From NCBI GenBank assembly GCA_023457175.1, contig JAEWMM010000184.1, positions 1 through 7,374 on the forward strand: a stretch of DNA of 7,374 nt, given 5' to 3'. The notes beneath the pieces were generated by a model. That model worked only from the letters and a program-made list of their open reading frames with translations. It had not been told where the DNA came from and ran no database searches. Below, piece by piece: positions 1 through 5,921 of this stretch. A program made the translations under genes and the position numbers. The stretch is from Bacillota bacterium (lineage in GTDB: Bacteria > Bacillota > Clostridia > Oscillospirales > Ruminococcaceae). Each line of letters opens with the position of its first letter. Position 1 is the stretch's first letter.

Positions 1-26
1 CATCGGAATCGTCCGCTTATACCGCG

Positions 27-707
27 CTATTTGATGAGCAGCCCGGACTGTGCGAACGAAACATAGTCGTCCCGTGCTACAATAATATGGTCAACCACAT
101 CGACCGAAAGGATTTTAAGCGCCTCGGCGATACGGCTGGTCACGCGAATATCGTCGTTTGAGGGCAGCGCGAAGCCCTGCGTGTGGTTGTGTGCCAGCGC
201 CACCGACGAGGCCGAGCAGCGTACCACCGTTTCTATAATCAACCGCATATCCACCGACACCTTGCCAAGAGAACCCTCAGCCAGCAGCGTACAGTTTAAC
301 AGCTTTCGCTTTTTATCCAGACAAATCAGATACAGCTGTTCGTTATTAATCCCGACAAAATACGGATGTATAAACTCGCCCAGCTTTTGCGGCGTGTCAA
401 GCACGGCGCCGGTATCGTTCTTATCGACCAGATAGCGACGGGCGATTGCCGGAATCATCGAAAGCAGCGTTGCGCTGGCTGCGCCAATGCCCTCGACCTT
501 CATCAACTCACTACGCGGCGCTTCGAGCACGGCTGAAAGCGACCCAAAATGCCGGAGCAGCCGATGCGCAATGGGATTGGTATCGGCCCGCGGAATGGCG
601 TAAAATAAAATCAGCTCGAGAATCTCATGCGGCTGAAAACCGTCCAGCCCATCGTGCTCCAGCCGCTCACGCAGCCGTTCGCGATGCCCGGTATGCACCT
701 GAGACAA
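27..707 (-). CDS. radC: RadC family JAB/MPN-domain protein (UPF0758)
   Basis: The product is 226 aa, the usual size for the RadC (UPF0758) family. A helix-hairpin-helix-like segment lies around residues 67-82 (MKVEGIGAASA). The C-terminal JAB/MPN metalloprotease-like domain covers roughly residues 104-226. Its metal-binding signature HxH-x7-SxxD is intact as H173, H175, S183 and D186 (HNHTQGFALPSNDD). The start is TTG at 705-707: no in-frame ATG fits, and AAGGAGG (715-721 on the plus strand) sits 7 nt upstream. The nearby ATG at 710-712 is out of frame. The stop is TAG. The historical link to DNA repair is weak, and the cellular role of the family is unsettled; a zinc-dependent hydrolase activity is an inference from the motif. 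It appears monocistronic, with its own promoter upstream. Confidence 0.95.
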   Translation of the reverse strand: MSQVHTGHRERLRERLEHDGLDGFQPHEILELILFYAIPRADTNPIAHRLLRHFGSLSAVLEAPRSELMKVEGIGAASATLLSMIPAIARRYLVDKNDTGAVLDTPQKLGEFIHPYFVGINNEQLYLICLDKKRKLLNCTLLAEGSLGKVSVDMRLIIETVVRCSASSVALAHNHTQGFALPSNDDIRVTSRIAEALKILSVDVVDHIIVARDDYVSFAQSGLLIK

Positions 708-714
708 TCCATCC

Positions 715-721
715 CCTCCTT
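715..721 (-). promoter_or_regulatory. Shine-Dalgarno that fixes the radC TTG start
   Basis: Read on the minus strand this is AAGGAGG, followed by 7 nt and then TTG. It decides the start: an ATG 5 nt before the TTG is in another frame and too close to the Shine-Dalgarno. Confidence 0.8.
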
Positions 722-765
722 AGCCTTTCTGAGATCGCCAAAAACAAGAAAAACCAAACAAAATG

Positions 766-780
766 ATATCTTTAAGATAT
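766..780. promoter_or_regulatory. Small dyad overlapping radC -10 and start site (possible operator)
   Basis: ATATCTT and AAGATAT form a perfect 7-bp inverted repeat around a single central T. It overlaps the first bases of the predicted -10 and the predicted start point of radC, a common operator position. It does not match the Gram-positive LexA box. In AT-rich sequence such a dyad can arise by chance. Confidence 0.3.
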
Positions 781-807
781 TATAGCCTAAAAAATCGGTA
801 ATTTAAA
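779..807 (-). promoter_or_regulatory. Putative sigma-A promoter for radC
   Basis: On the minus strand a perfect TATAAT -10 box (plus 779-784) is preceded, after a 17-nt spacer, by TTTAAA (802-807), a 4/6 match to TTGACA. The predicted transcription start is near 772, giving a leader of about 65 nt before the radC TTG. The surroundings are AT-rich, as expected for a promoter. A 7-bp dyad (766-780) overlaps the -10 and start region. This is motif-based only. Confidence 0.6.
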
Positions 808-875
808 GAGCCAATCACGCTGTGGCATAAATGAATATTTCGTCCGCGCTATCTGGCAGCAGCAGCTGTCCTTGT

Positions 876-985
876 GGTATAATAGCCGCAAGACGGCTAT
901 TATACCGGGAAAATGCGCAACGGCTCGTCCCTTGACGGGACAACCGCCTTTTGATGCGCAAATTATACCATTCGCTTGCGCGCAT
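876..985 (+). repeat. Palindromic interspersed repeat, copy A (full 110-bp unit)
   Basis: The unit has three nested or adjacent hairpins. The first is a perfect 13-bp stem (876-888 with 894-906, loop CAAGA) whose arms contain TATAAT. The second is GTCCC (927-931) with GGGAC (937-941). The third is ATTATACCAT (962-971) with ATGGTATAAT (984-993), which runs into copy B. TGCGCA flanks the middle hairpin on both sides. No protein-coding signal is seen. A diverged inverted copy lies in the his operon at 5172-5322 and shares 30 consecutive identical bases with this copy (947-976). It is probably a MITE- or ERIC-like family. Confidence 0.8.
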
Positions 986-1034
986 GGTATAATAGCCGCA
1001 AGACGGTTATTATACTGAGAAAATGCGCAACGGC
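986..1034 (+). repeat. Palindromic interspersed repeat, copy B (partial, in tandem with A)
   Basis: This is a direct repeat of 876-924, offset by exactly 110 bp, with 46 of 49 positions identical. The 13-bp hairpin (986-998 with 1004-1016) is kept. Its two changed positions would both give G-U pairs in RNA. Similarity stops after CGGC at 1034, so the copy is truncated. It lies about 110 bp before the pseudouridine synthase gene, and its extended -10 sequence (TGGTATAAT, 985-993) faces that gene. Confidence 0.75.
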
Positions 1035-1143
1035 CCATCGCCTGCCGCGACTGGGTCAGGCTGTTTTCCTAATAGGCGTTTCTCAACAGAACTGTGTCTG
1101 TTTATGCCACCGCAGCACCCATCTCTATTAATGTGAGGATAAA

Positions 1144-2115
1144 ATGAAAGCTTTTGTCATAAATGAAAACGACGCCGGCCAGCGGCTGGACAGGTTTGTA
1201 AAAAAGGTCTCACCGGCGCTGCCCGCCTCGCTGCTGCAGCGCTACATTCGGATTAAGCGCATCAAGGTCAACAATAAAAGGGCCGAAAACGCTACGGTGC
1301 TGACCGCCGGCGATACGGTGACGCTGTATATCAACGACGAATTTTTTCCGCCGGACGAGGGCTCGGCGTTCGCCTTTATGGCTGCGCAGCAAAGACTCTC
1401 CGTGGTCTATGAGGATGAAAATATTCTGCTTGTCGACAAGGAGGCGGGGCTGGTGGTGCATGAGGATGATGCCGGTGCGCGTGACACATTGATCGCGCGC
1501 ATCCAGCGCTATCTCTACGAAAAAAAAGAATATGACCCCGCCGCTGAAAACAGCTTTGCTCCCGCTTTGTGCAACCGCATCGACCGCAACACCGGCGGCA
1601 TTGTCATCGCCGCAAAAAACGCCGCCACGCTCAGGGTGGTCAATACGCTGATCCGTGACCGTTTGGTCGAAAAATATTACCTTTGCGCGGTGCACGGCCA
1701 TCTATCGCCCCTGGCCGGGACGGTTAAAAGCTATCTGTTAAAGGATGAAGCGCAAAACCGTGTCGAGGTGTTTTCATCCCCGCGCCCGGGCGCTAAAACC
1801 GCAGTGACCAAATACCGCACGATTAAGCAAAACGACCGTTTTTCGTTGCTGGAAATTGAGCTGCTGACCGGGCGTACCCACCAGATACGCGCTCAGATGA
1901 GCAGTCTCGGCCATCCGCTGCTGGGCGACACGAAATATGGCACCGCGCAGCAAAACAAGGGAACCGGCTTTAAGTTTCAGGCGCTGTACGCCTACCGGCT
2001 GAAATTTTCGGCGGGCGATGCGGCCGAGCACCTGCAATATTTAAACGGCCGCCTGTTTGAGATTGGGGACGTCCCTTTTTTATCTTTGTTTTCGCAAGCT
2101 AAAAAGAGCTATTGA
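1144..2115 (+). CDS. RluA-family (RluC/RluD-type) RNA pseudouridine synthase
   Basis: The product is 323 aa, normal for RluC/RluD-type enzymes that convert specific uridines of 23S rRNA to pseudouridine. An N-terminal S4 RNA-binding domain covers about residues 13-64 (RLDRFVK through GDTVTLYI). The catalytic domain follows from about residue 86. The catalytic motif is NRIDRNTGG with Asp147 as the nucleophile; the common HRLD form is replaced by NRID, which I associate with Clostridia. GRTHQIR (243-249) and GHPLLGDTKYG (256-266) are conserved family motifs. The start ATG has GTGAGG 5 nt upstream (1133-1138). The stop is TGA. The gene stands alone and converges on the his operon. The exact target uridine cannot be assigned from sequence. 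Confidence 0.95.
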   Translation: MKAFVINENDAGQRLDRFVKKVSPALPASLLQRYIRIKRIKVNNKRAENATVLTAGDTVTLYINDEFFPPDEGSAFAFMAAQQRLSVVYEDENILLVDKEAGLVVHEDDAGARDTLIARIQRYLYEKKEYDPAAENSFAPALCNRIDRNTGGIVIAAKNAATLRVVNTLIRDRLVEKYYLCAVHGHLSPLAGTVKSYLLKDEAQNRVEVFSSPRPGAKTAVTKYRTIKQNDRFSLLEIELLTGRTHQIRAQMSSLGHPLLGDTKYGTAQQNKGTGFKFQALYAYRLKFSAGDAAEHLQYLNGRLFEIGDVPFLSLFSQAKKSY

Positions 2116-2420
2116 CTATTGTGTAAACACATTGACTCGCGACATCGCCAGAGGTTTTGCCATGCCTTTTGTAATAACGGAACCGGCAGATTGCTTATCT
2201 GCACTAATAAATCAAAACCACCACTTGAACTGGCGGTATGCACCAGCCCTAAAAGGGCATATTACCGGCACGCCTCTTAAGAGGCCCTGAAAATTCCCCC
2301 AAGCGCATCACATGCACTGCGACTGCTAAAGCAGTGAACTTCGTAAGCCTTTTGTTTGCAATGAGCCAAGCTATTGTCATTCGCTTCACTCAATGCTTAA
2401 AACTAAAGCATACGGGGTCC
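2116..2420. repeat. Non-coding chain of short hairpins downstream of the pseudouridine synthase gene
   Basis: No supported coding region lies here. Short inverted repeats follow one another: GCAGAT/ATCTGC (2186-2202), an imperfect CCACC...GGCGG stem (2218-2236), GCCCT/AGGGC (2246-2258), the perfect 14-nt palindrome GCCTCTTAAGAGGC (2272-2285), ACTGCT/AGCAGT (2322-2335) and ATGCTT/AAGCAT (2393-2411). The density of hairpins is well above the surrounding genes. It resembles the non-coding hairpin regions of IS200/IS605-type or REP-like elements, but no transposase is present and I cannot confirm the family. Confidence 0.5.
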
Positions 2421-2421
2421 T

Positions 2422-2661
2422 CCACCGGCAGAGCCGGTGGCAGCTTGTCAAAAAAGACTTCGCATGGCTCAGGCTTTTTATGGCCAGCTTCGCAAAACGG
2501 GCAATTTTGCCCGTTTTGTCGCCTGCGGGCGAGCAATCCGGCGCACTTTCTGCGCCTCGACGCGAAAGTGGGGGCTCGCCGCCCCTCTTTCACACTATTC
2601 CCCGGTGCTTAGCTTTACGAAATCCACTTCTTTGACAGTCTGCCACCGGCAGAGCCGGTGG
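2422..2661. repeat. Structured segment bracketed by two identical 19-nt hairpins
   Basis: CCACCGGCAGAGCCGGTGG occurs at 2422-2440 and again, identical and in the same orientation, at 2643-2661. Each copy is an 8-bp stem with an AGA loop. Between them are a 12-bp hairpin (2493-2504 with 2507-2518) and a nested pair: GGCGAGC/GCTCGCC (2528-2534 with 2574-2580) enclosing CACTTTC/GAAAGTG (2544-2550 with 2564-2570). The six frames give only short overlapping open frames with no recognisable protein. The layout fits a non-autonomous mobile element or a decayed insertion; no target-site duplication was found. Confidence 0.55.
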
Positions 2662-2676
2662 TTTTCAGTACAAAAA

Positions 2677-2718
2677 AAAGCGGCGTCTCTTATTGCCGGC
2701 AATAAGAGACGCCGCTTT
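2677..2718 (-). terminator. Intrinsic terminator of the his operon (perfect 42-bp palindrome)
   Basis: Two 21-nt arms form a gap-free palindrome centred between 2697 and 2698. The GC-rich base (GCGGCG/CGCCGC) adjoins a run of eight T residues on the minus strand (plus 2672-2679, three of which pair). It lies 30 nt beyond the hisI stop, the right place to end the his transcript. On the plus strand the trailing sequence is TTTATCTTGTT, so it may also act weakly on read-through from the pseudouridine synthase gene. Confidence 0.9.
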
Positions 2719-2748
2719 ATCTTGTTAAAAATCTGTATTAGAAAGCTG

Positions 2749-3063
2749 TTACTTTATTTGATTAAAAAAACAGCTATGCGCGCCGGTGTGGCAGGCGTTG
2801 CCGGTCTGCTCAACCTCAATGAGCAGCGTATCGTTATCGCAGTCGCCATATACCGACAGCACCTTTTGCAGATGACCTGAGGTCGCGCCCTTGTTCCACA
2901 GTTCCTGCCGGGAACGGCTGTAAAACCAGGTATAGCCGGTTTTAAGCGTCAGCTCAAGGCTTTCGCGGTTCATGTAGGCAAGCATCAACACCTGCTTAGT
3001 ACTGCTCTCTTGCACAATTGCAGGAATCAGTTCCCCTTTTTCAAAAAAGCTACCTAAATCCAT
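2749..3063 (-). CDS. hisI: Phosphoribosyl-AMP cyclohydrolase (stand-alone HisI)
   Basis: HisI opens the adenine ring of phosphoribosyl-AMP to give ProFAR, step 3 of histidine synthesis, in the cytoplasm. The 104-aa product covers only the cyclohydrolase domain. The metal-binding region is GDCDNDTLL (73-81: D74, C75, D76, D78) and the zinc-site cysteines are in [11 protein letters not shown] (C91, C98). The protein ends five residues after the last motif, so the HisE pyrophosphohydrolase domain found fused in many bacteria is absent, and no separate hisE follows. The start ATG is preceded by AAGGAGG (plus 3073-3079), 9-10 nt upstream, which overlaps the last two Arg codons of hisF. It is the last gene before the operon terminator. 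Confidence 0.95.
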   Translation of the reverse strand: MDLGSFFEKGELIPAIVQESSTKQVLMLAYMNRESLELTLKTGYTWFYSRSRQELWNKGATSGHLQKVLSVYGDCDNDTLLIEVEQTGNACHTGAHSCFFNQIK

Positions 3064-3069
3064 TGGCTG

Positions 3070-3828
3070 TTACCTCCTTGCAGGAATGCCGTGGGCGCGC
3101 AGATGCGCCTTCACCTGCCCGACCGTCAGCTCGCCGTAGTGGAAGAGACTGGCGGCCAGCGCCGCGTCTGCGCCGGTTTTCTCGAAAACCTCTGAAAAAT
3201 GCTCCAGCTTGCCACAGCCGCCCGATGCGATGACCGGTACGTTCACGGCCTTAGAAACGGCGTCGGTCAGCGCAATGTCAAACCCGCCGCGCACGCCGTC
3301 GGTATCCATCGAGGTGAGCAGAATCTCCCCCGCGCCCAGCGCGACGACCTCTTTTGCCCAGCCAATCGCCTCGATGCCGGTGTCAATGCGCCCGCCGTTG
3401 ATGACGACGGTGAAGCTGCCGTCCGGCGTTCTTTTTGCGTCAATGGCGACGACGATGCACTGGCTGCCAAACCGCGCGGCCCCCTCGCCGATCAGCTCAG
3501 GGTTGCGCACGGCGGCGGAATTGAGCGAAACCTTGTCGGCGCCCGCCCGCAGCAGCGTCTTGATATCCTCAACCGAGCCGATGCCCCCGCCGACTGTCAG
3601 CGGCACAAACACCTTTTGCGCGGTGCGGCGCACGACGTCGACCATCGTGCCGCGCCCCTCATGGGTGGCGGTGATGTCAAGAAAGGTAATCTCATCCGCG
3701 CCCTGCTCGTTGTAGGCTACGGCGCATTCCACCGGATCTCCGACATCTTTCAGCCCGACAAAATTGACGCCCTTAACCACCCGGCCATCCTTGACGTCGA
3801 GACAGGGGATGATGCGTTTTGCTAGCAT
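3070..3828 (-). CDS. hisF: Imidazole glycerol phosphate synthase, cyclase subunit HisF
   Basis: HisF uses ammonia delivered from HisH to convert PRFAR into imidazole glycerol phosphate and AICAR. The 252-aa product is a full-length TIM barrel of the HisA/HisF family. The two catalytic aspartates are present: D11 in IPCLDVKDG and D130 in VVAIDAKR. Phosphate-binding signatures include VGGGIGS (79-85) and the late IASGGCG loop. The start ATG overlaps the hisA stop region by 7 nt and has a GGGAGGGG Shine-Dalgarno about 7 nt upstream. The stop TAA lies 6 nt before hisI, and the codons for the C-terminal Arg-Arg supply the hisI ribosome binding site. The partner HisH is encoded two genes upstream. 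Confidence 0.98.
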   Translation of the reverse strand: MLAKRIIPCLDVKDGRVVKGVNFVGLKDVGDPVECAVAYNEQGADEITFLDITATHEGRGTMVDVVRRTAQKVFVPLTVGGGIGSVEDIKTLLRAGADKVSLNSAAVRNPELIGEGAARFGSQCIVVAIDAKRTPDGSFTVVINGGRIDTGIEAIGWAKEVVALGAGEILLTSMDTDGVRGGFDIALTDAVSKAVNVPVIASGGCGKLEHFSEVFEKTGADAALAASLFHYGELTVGQVKAHLRAHGIPARR

Positions 3829-4547
3829 GTCTGATCCCCTCCCGCCGTAATAGCCTCTGAAAGCTTGAGCGTCCCCGCATAGAGCGACTTGCCGCAGATG
3901 GCGCCATACAGCTTATTTTGGGCCAACGCTTCGATATCCGACAGTCGCGCAATTCCGCCTGAAGCGATAATAGCGCAGCTCACGGCGCTTTGCAGCTCGG
4001 TAAGCTGATCAATATTCGGACCGCACAGCGTACCGTCCTTTGAAATATCGGTAAAGATAATAACCTTTACGCCCTTGTCTTCCATGCGTTTGCCCATCTC
4101 AATAAAGTCGACCGTGCTGGTGTCAAGCCAGCCGCGCGTGGCGACCATGCGGTCTTTGGCGTCGATGCCCACCGCAACCTGCGCGCCGAAGCTTTTGACG
4201 CCATCCGTCACAAGCTGCGGGTTTGACAGCGCCGCCGAGCCTAAAATTACCCGCTGTACGCCGCACGAGAGATAATATTCCACCGTACTCAAGTCGCGGA
4301 TACCGCCGCCCAGCTCAAGCTTTAGGCCGGAATTTTGCGCAATTTCAGTAAATACCGGCGCGTTTACCCGCTTGCCCTGCAACGCGCCGTCGAGATCGAC
4401 CATATGCAGCCAGACCGCGCCCGCGGCTTTAAAGCCCAGCGCCGTTTGCATCGGATCTTCCGCCACCTGATGCACCGTGGCAAAATCGCCCTTTACCAGC
4501 CGTACGCAGCTGCCGTCCTTAATATCGATTGCCGGTAAAATAATCAT
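3822..4547 (-). CDS. hisA: ProFAR isomerase HisA
   Basis: HisA carries out the Amadori rearrangement of ProFAR to PRFAR, step 4 of the pathway. The 241-aa product is a complete HisA/HisF-type TIM barrel. Catalytic D8 (LPAIDIKDG) and D129 (VGIDAKD) are both present. Other signatures are LELGGGIRD (77-85) and IASGGIA near the C-terminus, which bind the substrate phosphates. The ATG overlaps the hisH stop as ATGA (4 nt), suggesting translational coupling, and the TAG overlaps the start of hisF by 7 nt. HisA rather than the related TrpF/PriA is supported by the position between hisH and hisF. Confidence 0.97.
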   Translation of the reverse strand: MIILPAIDIKDGSCVRLVKGDFATVHQVAEDPMQTALGFKAAGAVWLHMVDLDGALQGKRVNAPVFTEIAQNSGLKLELGGGIRDLSTVEYYLSCGVQRVILGSAALSNPQLVTDGVKSFGAQVAVGIDAKDRMVATRGWLDTSTVDFIEMGKRMEDKGVKVIIFTDISKDGTLCGPNIDQLTELQSAVSCAIIASGGIARLSDIEALAQNKLYGAICGKSLYAGTLKLSEAITAGGDQTC

Positions 4548-5149
4548 CCCGCCACCAGCCTTCCGAAATTTTTAAGCATGTTAAGCCCGACGTCCCCACT
4601 TTTTTCGGGGTGGAACTGTGCGCCGAACACCTGCTTGTTGCCCACCAGCGCGGGTACCGTACAGCCGTAATCGGTGCTGGCCAGAATATATTGCGGGTCG
4701 CAGACCGCGCCGAAGGAATGCACAAAATAGACGTAATCGCCGTCCTTGGTACCCGCGAGAACCGGCGAAGCCCGGTGCAGCGTCAGCGCATTCCAGCCGA
4801 TCTGCGGCAGCTTTAAGTCCTTGCAGGGCAGCAGCCCGACGTGGCCCGGAATAAGCCCCAGTCCGTCGCATTTTTCAAACTCGGTGCCGTAGTCAAACAG
4901 AATCTGCATGCCTAAACAGATGCCAAGCAACGGCTTTTTCTGCGCTTGGCTCTTGATGACCGGAATAAGCCCGGTGGCTTCGAGCTTTTTCATCGCATCG
5001 GGGAACGCGCCCACACCGGGCAGAATGATGCCGTCGGCGGCTTCTAACGCGCAGGCATCGCCGGTAATCATCGTTTCAATCGAGAGAAAATCGCAGGCGT
5101 TTTTCACGCTGAAAAGATTGCCCGCGCCGTAATCTACAATTGCAATCAT
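4544..5149 (-). CDS. hisH: Imidazole glycerol phosphate synthase, glutaminase subunit HisH
   Basis: HisH hydrolyses glutamine and channels ammonia to HisF. The 201-aa product is a complete class I glutamine amidotransferase. The catalytic triad is C78 in LGICLGMQ, with H180 and E182 in QFHPEKS. The N-terminal MIAIVDYGAGNL and the LPGVGAF oxyanion-region motif are typical of the family. The start has AAAGGAGA (plus 5156-5163) 6-7 nt upstream. The stop forms the ATGA overlap with hisA. Unlike all other junctions in the operon, the gap to the upstream gene hisB is long (179 bp), because a palindromic repeat lies there. Confidence 0.98.
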   Translation of the reverse strand: MIAIVDYGAGNLFSVKNACDFLSIETMITGDACALEAADGIILPGVGAFPDAMKKLEATGLIPVIKSQAQKKPLLGICLGMQILFDYGTEFEKCDGLGLIPGHVGLLPCKDLKLPQIGWNALTLHRASPVLAGTKDGDYVYFVHSFGAVCDPQYILASTDYGCTVPALVGNKQVFGAQFHPEKSGDVGLNMLKNFGRLVAG

Positions 5150-5155
5150 AATAAG

Positions 5156-5163
5156 TCTCCTTT
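5156..5163 (-). promoter_or_regulatory. hisH ribosome binding site next to the repeat insertion
   Basis: AAAGGAGA on the minus strand lies 6 nt from the hisH ATG. It overlaps by one base the left copy of the 9-bp direct repeat, so the presumed insertion left the signal intact. Confidence 0.75.
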
Positions 5164-5331
5164 ATGCGTTATACCATGAGCATGAGCGAATGGTATAATT
5201 TGCGCATCAAAAGGTAGCAAGCCCCGTTAAGGGGCGAGCCGTTGCGCCTTTTTTCCGGTATAATTGGCGGTCGCCGCAGGTGGCCATTTAAAATCCAATA
5301 ACCGCTCTGCGGCTATTATAGATATGCGTTA
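5163..5331. mobile_element. Putative MITE-like insertion between hisB and hisH, with 9-bp duplication
   Basis: A perfect 9-bp direct repeat, TATGCGTTA, lies at 5163-5171 and 5323-5331 and brackets a 151-bp element (5172-5322). The right copy contains the hisB stop codon. The element is homologous, in inverted orientation, to the repeat at 876-1034: 5185-5214 is the exact reverse complement of 947-976. It keeps the internal hairpin (GCCCC/GGGGC, 5221-5235), the end hairpin (TTATACCAT/ATGGTATAA, 5169-5198) and the AATAGCCGC-type hairpin (about 5298-5318). About 30 bp near 5264-5296 have no counterpart in copy A. Terminal inverted repeats are weak, and the last three bases of the 9-mer may belong to the element. 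No transposase is encoded. Confidence 0.7.
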
Positions 5332-5910
5332 CAGGCAGCCCTTTGTCGAAAGCACGGCATTGTCCTTTTGTTTTGCAATCGCCATTTTAACCGCATGGGC
5401 GGCCGCTTTAAAAACTGCTTCGGCCTTGTGGTGGTCGTTTGTGCCATACATCAGCCGAATGTGCAGCGTAACGGCGGCGTTCATCGCAAACGCCCGCCAA
5501 AACTCCTCGACCATCTGGGTGTCCATCGCGCCGATCCGATCGCTTTTGAACGCAACGTCAAACACAAGGTAAGCCCGGCCACTGATGTCAACGGCCGCCA
5601 TCGCCAGCGCTTCGTCCATCGGCAGCAGAAAATGTCCGTAGCGCGCGATGCCCGCGCGGTCGCCAACCGCCTGCAAAAACGCCTGCCCCAGCACAATGCC
5701 GACATCCTCGACGGTGTGGTGGCAGTCCACCGCAAGATCGCCGTTGCAGCGCACCGAAAGGTCGATTCCGGCATGCACGGCAAAGGCGGTCAGCATATGG
5801 TCAAAGAAGCCGACGCCGGTGTTGATGTCAGCGGTACCTGTTCCGTCGAGGTTTAAACGCAGCGTGATATCGGTTTCTTTCGTTTTTCGGGTGATCGTTA
5901 CAGTTCTCAT
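5329..5910 (-). CDS. hisB: Imidazoleglycerol-phosphate dehydratase (monofunctional HisB)
   Basis: HisB dehydrates imidazole glycerol phosphate to imidazole acetol phosphate, step 6 of the pathway. The 193-aa product is the single-domain IGPD form, without the N-terminal histidinol-phosphatase domain of enteric HisB. Metal-binding motifs are all present: GFFDHM (D37, H38), DCHHTVED (H64, H65, E68), MDEA (98-101), NDHHKAEA (H160, H161, E164), and the C-terminal STKG (188-191). The start has AGGAG 8 nt upstream and lies 11 nt after the hisC stop. The stop TAA falls inside the right copy of the 9-bp direct repeat that flanks the downstream element, so the coding sequence was not truncated. Confidence 0.98.
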   Translation of the reverse strand: MRTVTITRKTKETDITLRLNLDGTGTADINTGVGFFDHMLTAFAVHAGIDLSVRCNGDLAVDCHHTVEDVGIVLGQAFLQAVGDRAGIARYGHFLLPMDEALAMAAVDISGRAYLVFDVAFKSDRIGAMDTQMVEEFWRAFAMNAAVTLHIRLMYGTNDHHKAEAVFKAAAHAVKMAIAKQKDNAVLSTKGCL

Positions 5911-5921
5911 GTCAAACGCTC

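Larger units (their letters stand above)
819..1113. repeat. Inverted repeats (12 of 13 bp) bracketing the tandem palindromic repeat
   Basis: Positions 819-831 (GCTGTGGCATAAA) are complementary to 1101-1113 (TTTATGCCACCGC) with one mismatch, and include a perfect 10-bp core (822-831 with 1101-1110). They enclose the tandem repeat at 876-1034. The arrangement could be the ends of a roughly 295-bp element or just a long stem. No clear target-site duplication is visible outside the arms. Confidence 0.4.

Noticed and set aside
876..1034. CRISPR array
   Set aside because: There are only two units, 110 bp apart, with long palindromes and no regular spacers or cas genes.
787..1038. 83-codon open frame on the minus strand
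   Set aside because: It is made almost wholly of the tandem palindromic repeat and has no good start signal.
1210..1701. 163-codon open frame antisense to the pseudouridine synthase gene
   Set aside because: It is a shadow of a well-supported gene; the translation is low-complexity and matches no family.
2116..2748. Remnant of a fused hisE domain or a broken transposase
   Set aside because: No frame shows MazG-like HisE motifs or transposase motifs; the region is hairpin-rich non-coding sequence, and HisI ends cleanly.
2390..2880. Several overlapping open frames on both strands, up to 147 codons
   Set aside because: They cross hairpins and the terminator, the longest runs into the antisense of hisI, none has a convincing ribosome binding site, and the proteins are unlike any family I know.
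3199..3825. 208-codon open frame antisense to hisF
   Set aside because: It is a shadow frame caused by high GC; hisF on the other strand has all its catalytic motifs.
5150..5328. A small missed gene between hisB and hisH
   Set aside because: The space is explained by the repeat element and its 9-bp direct repeats; no frame of useful length with a ribosome binding site is present.
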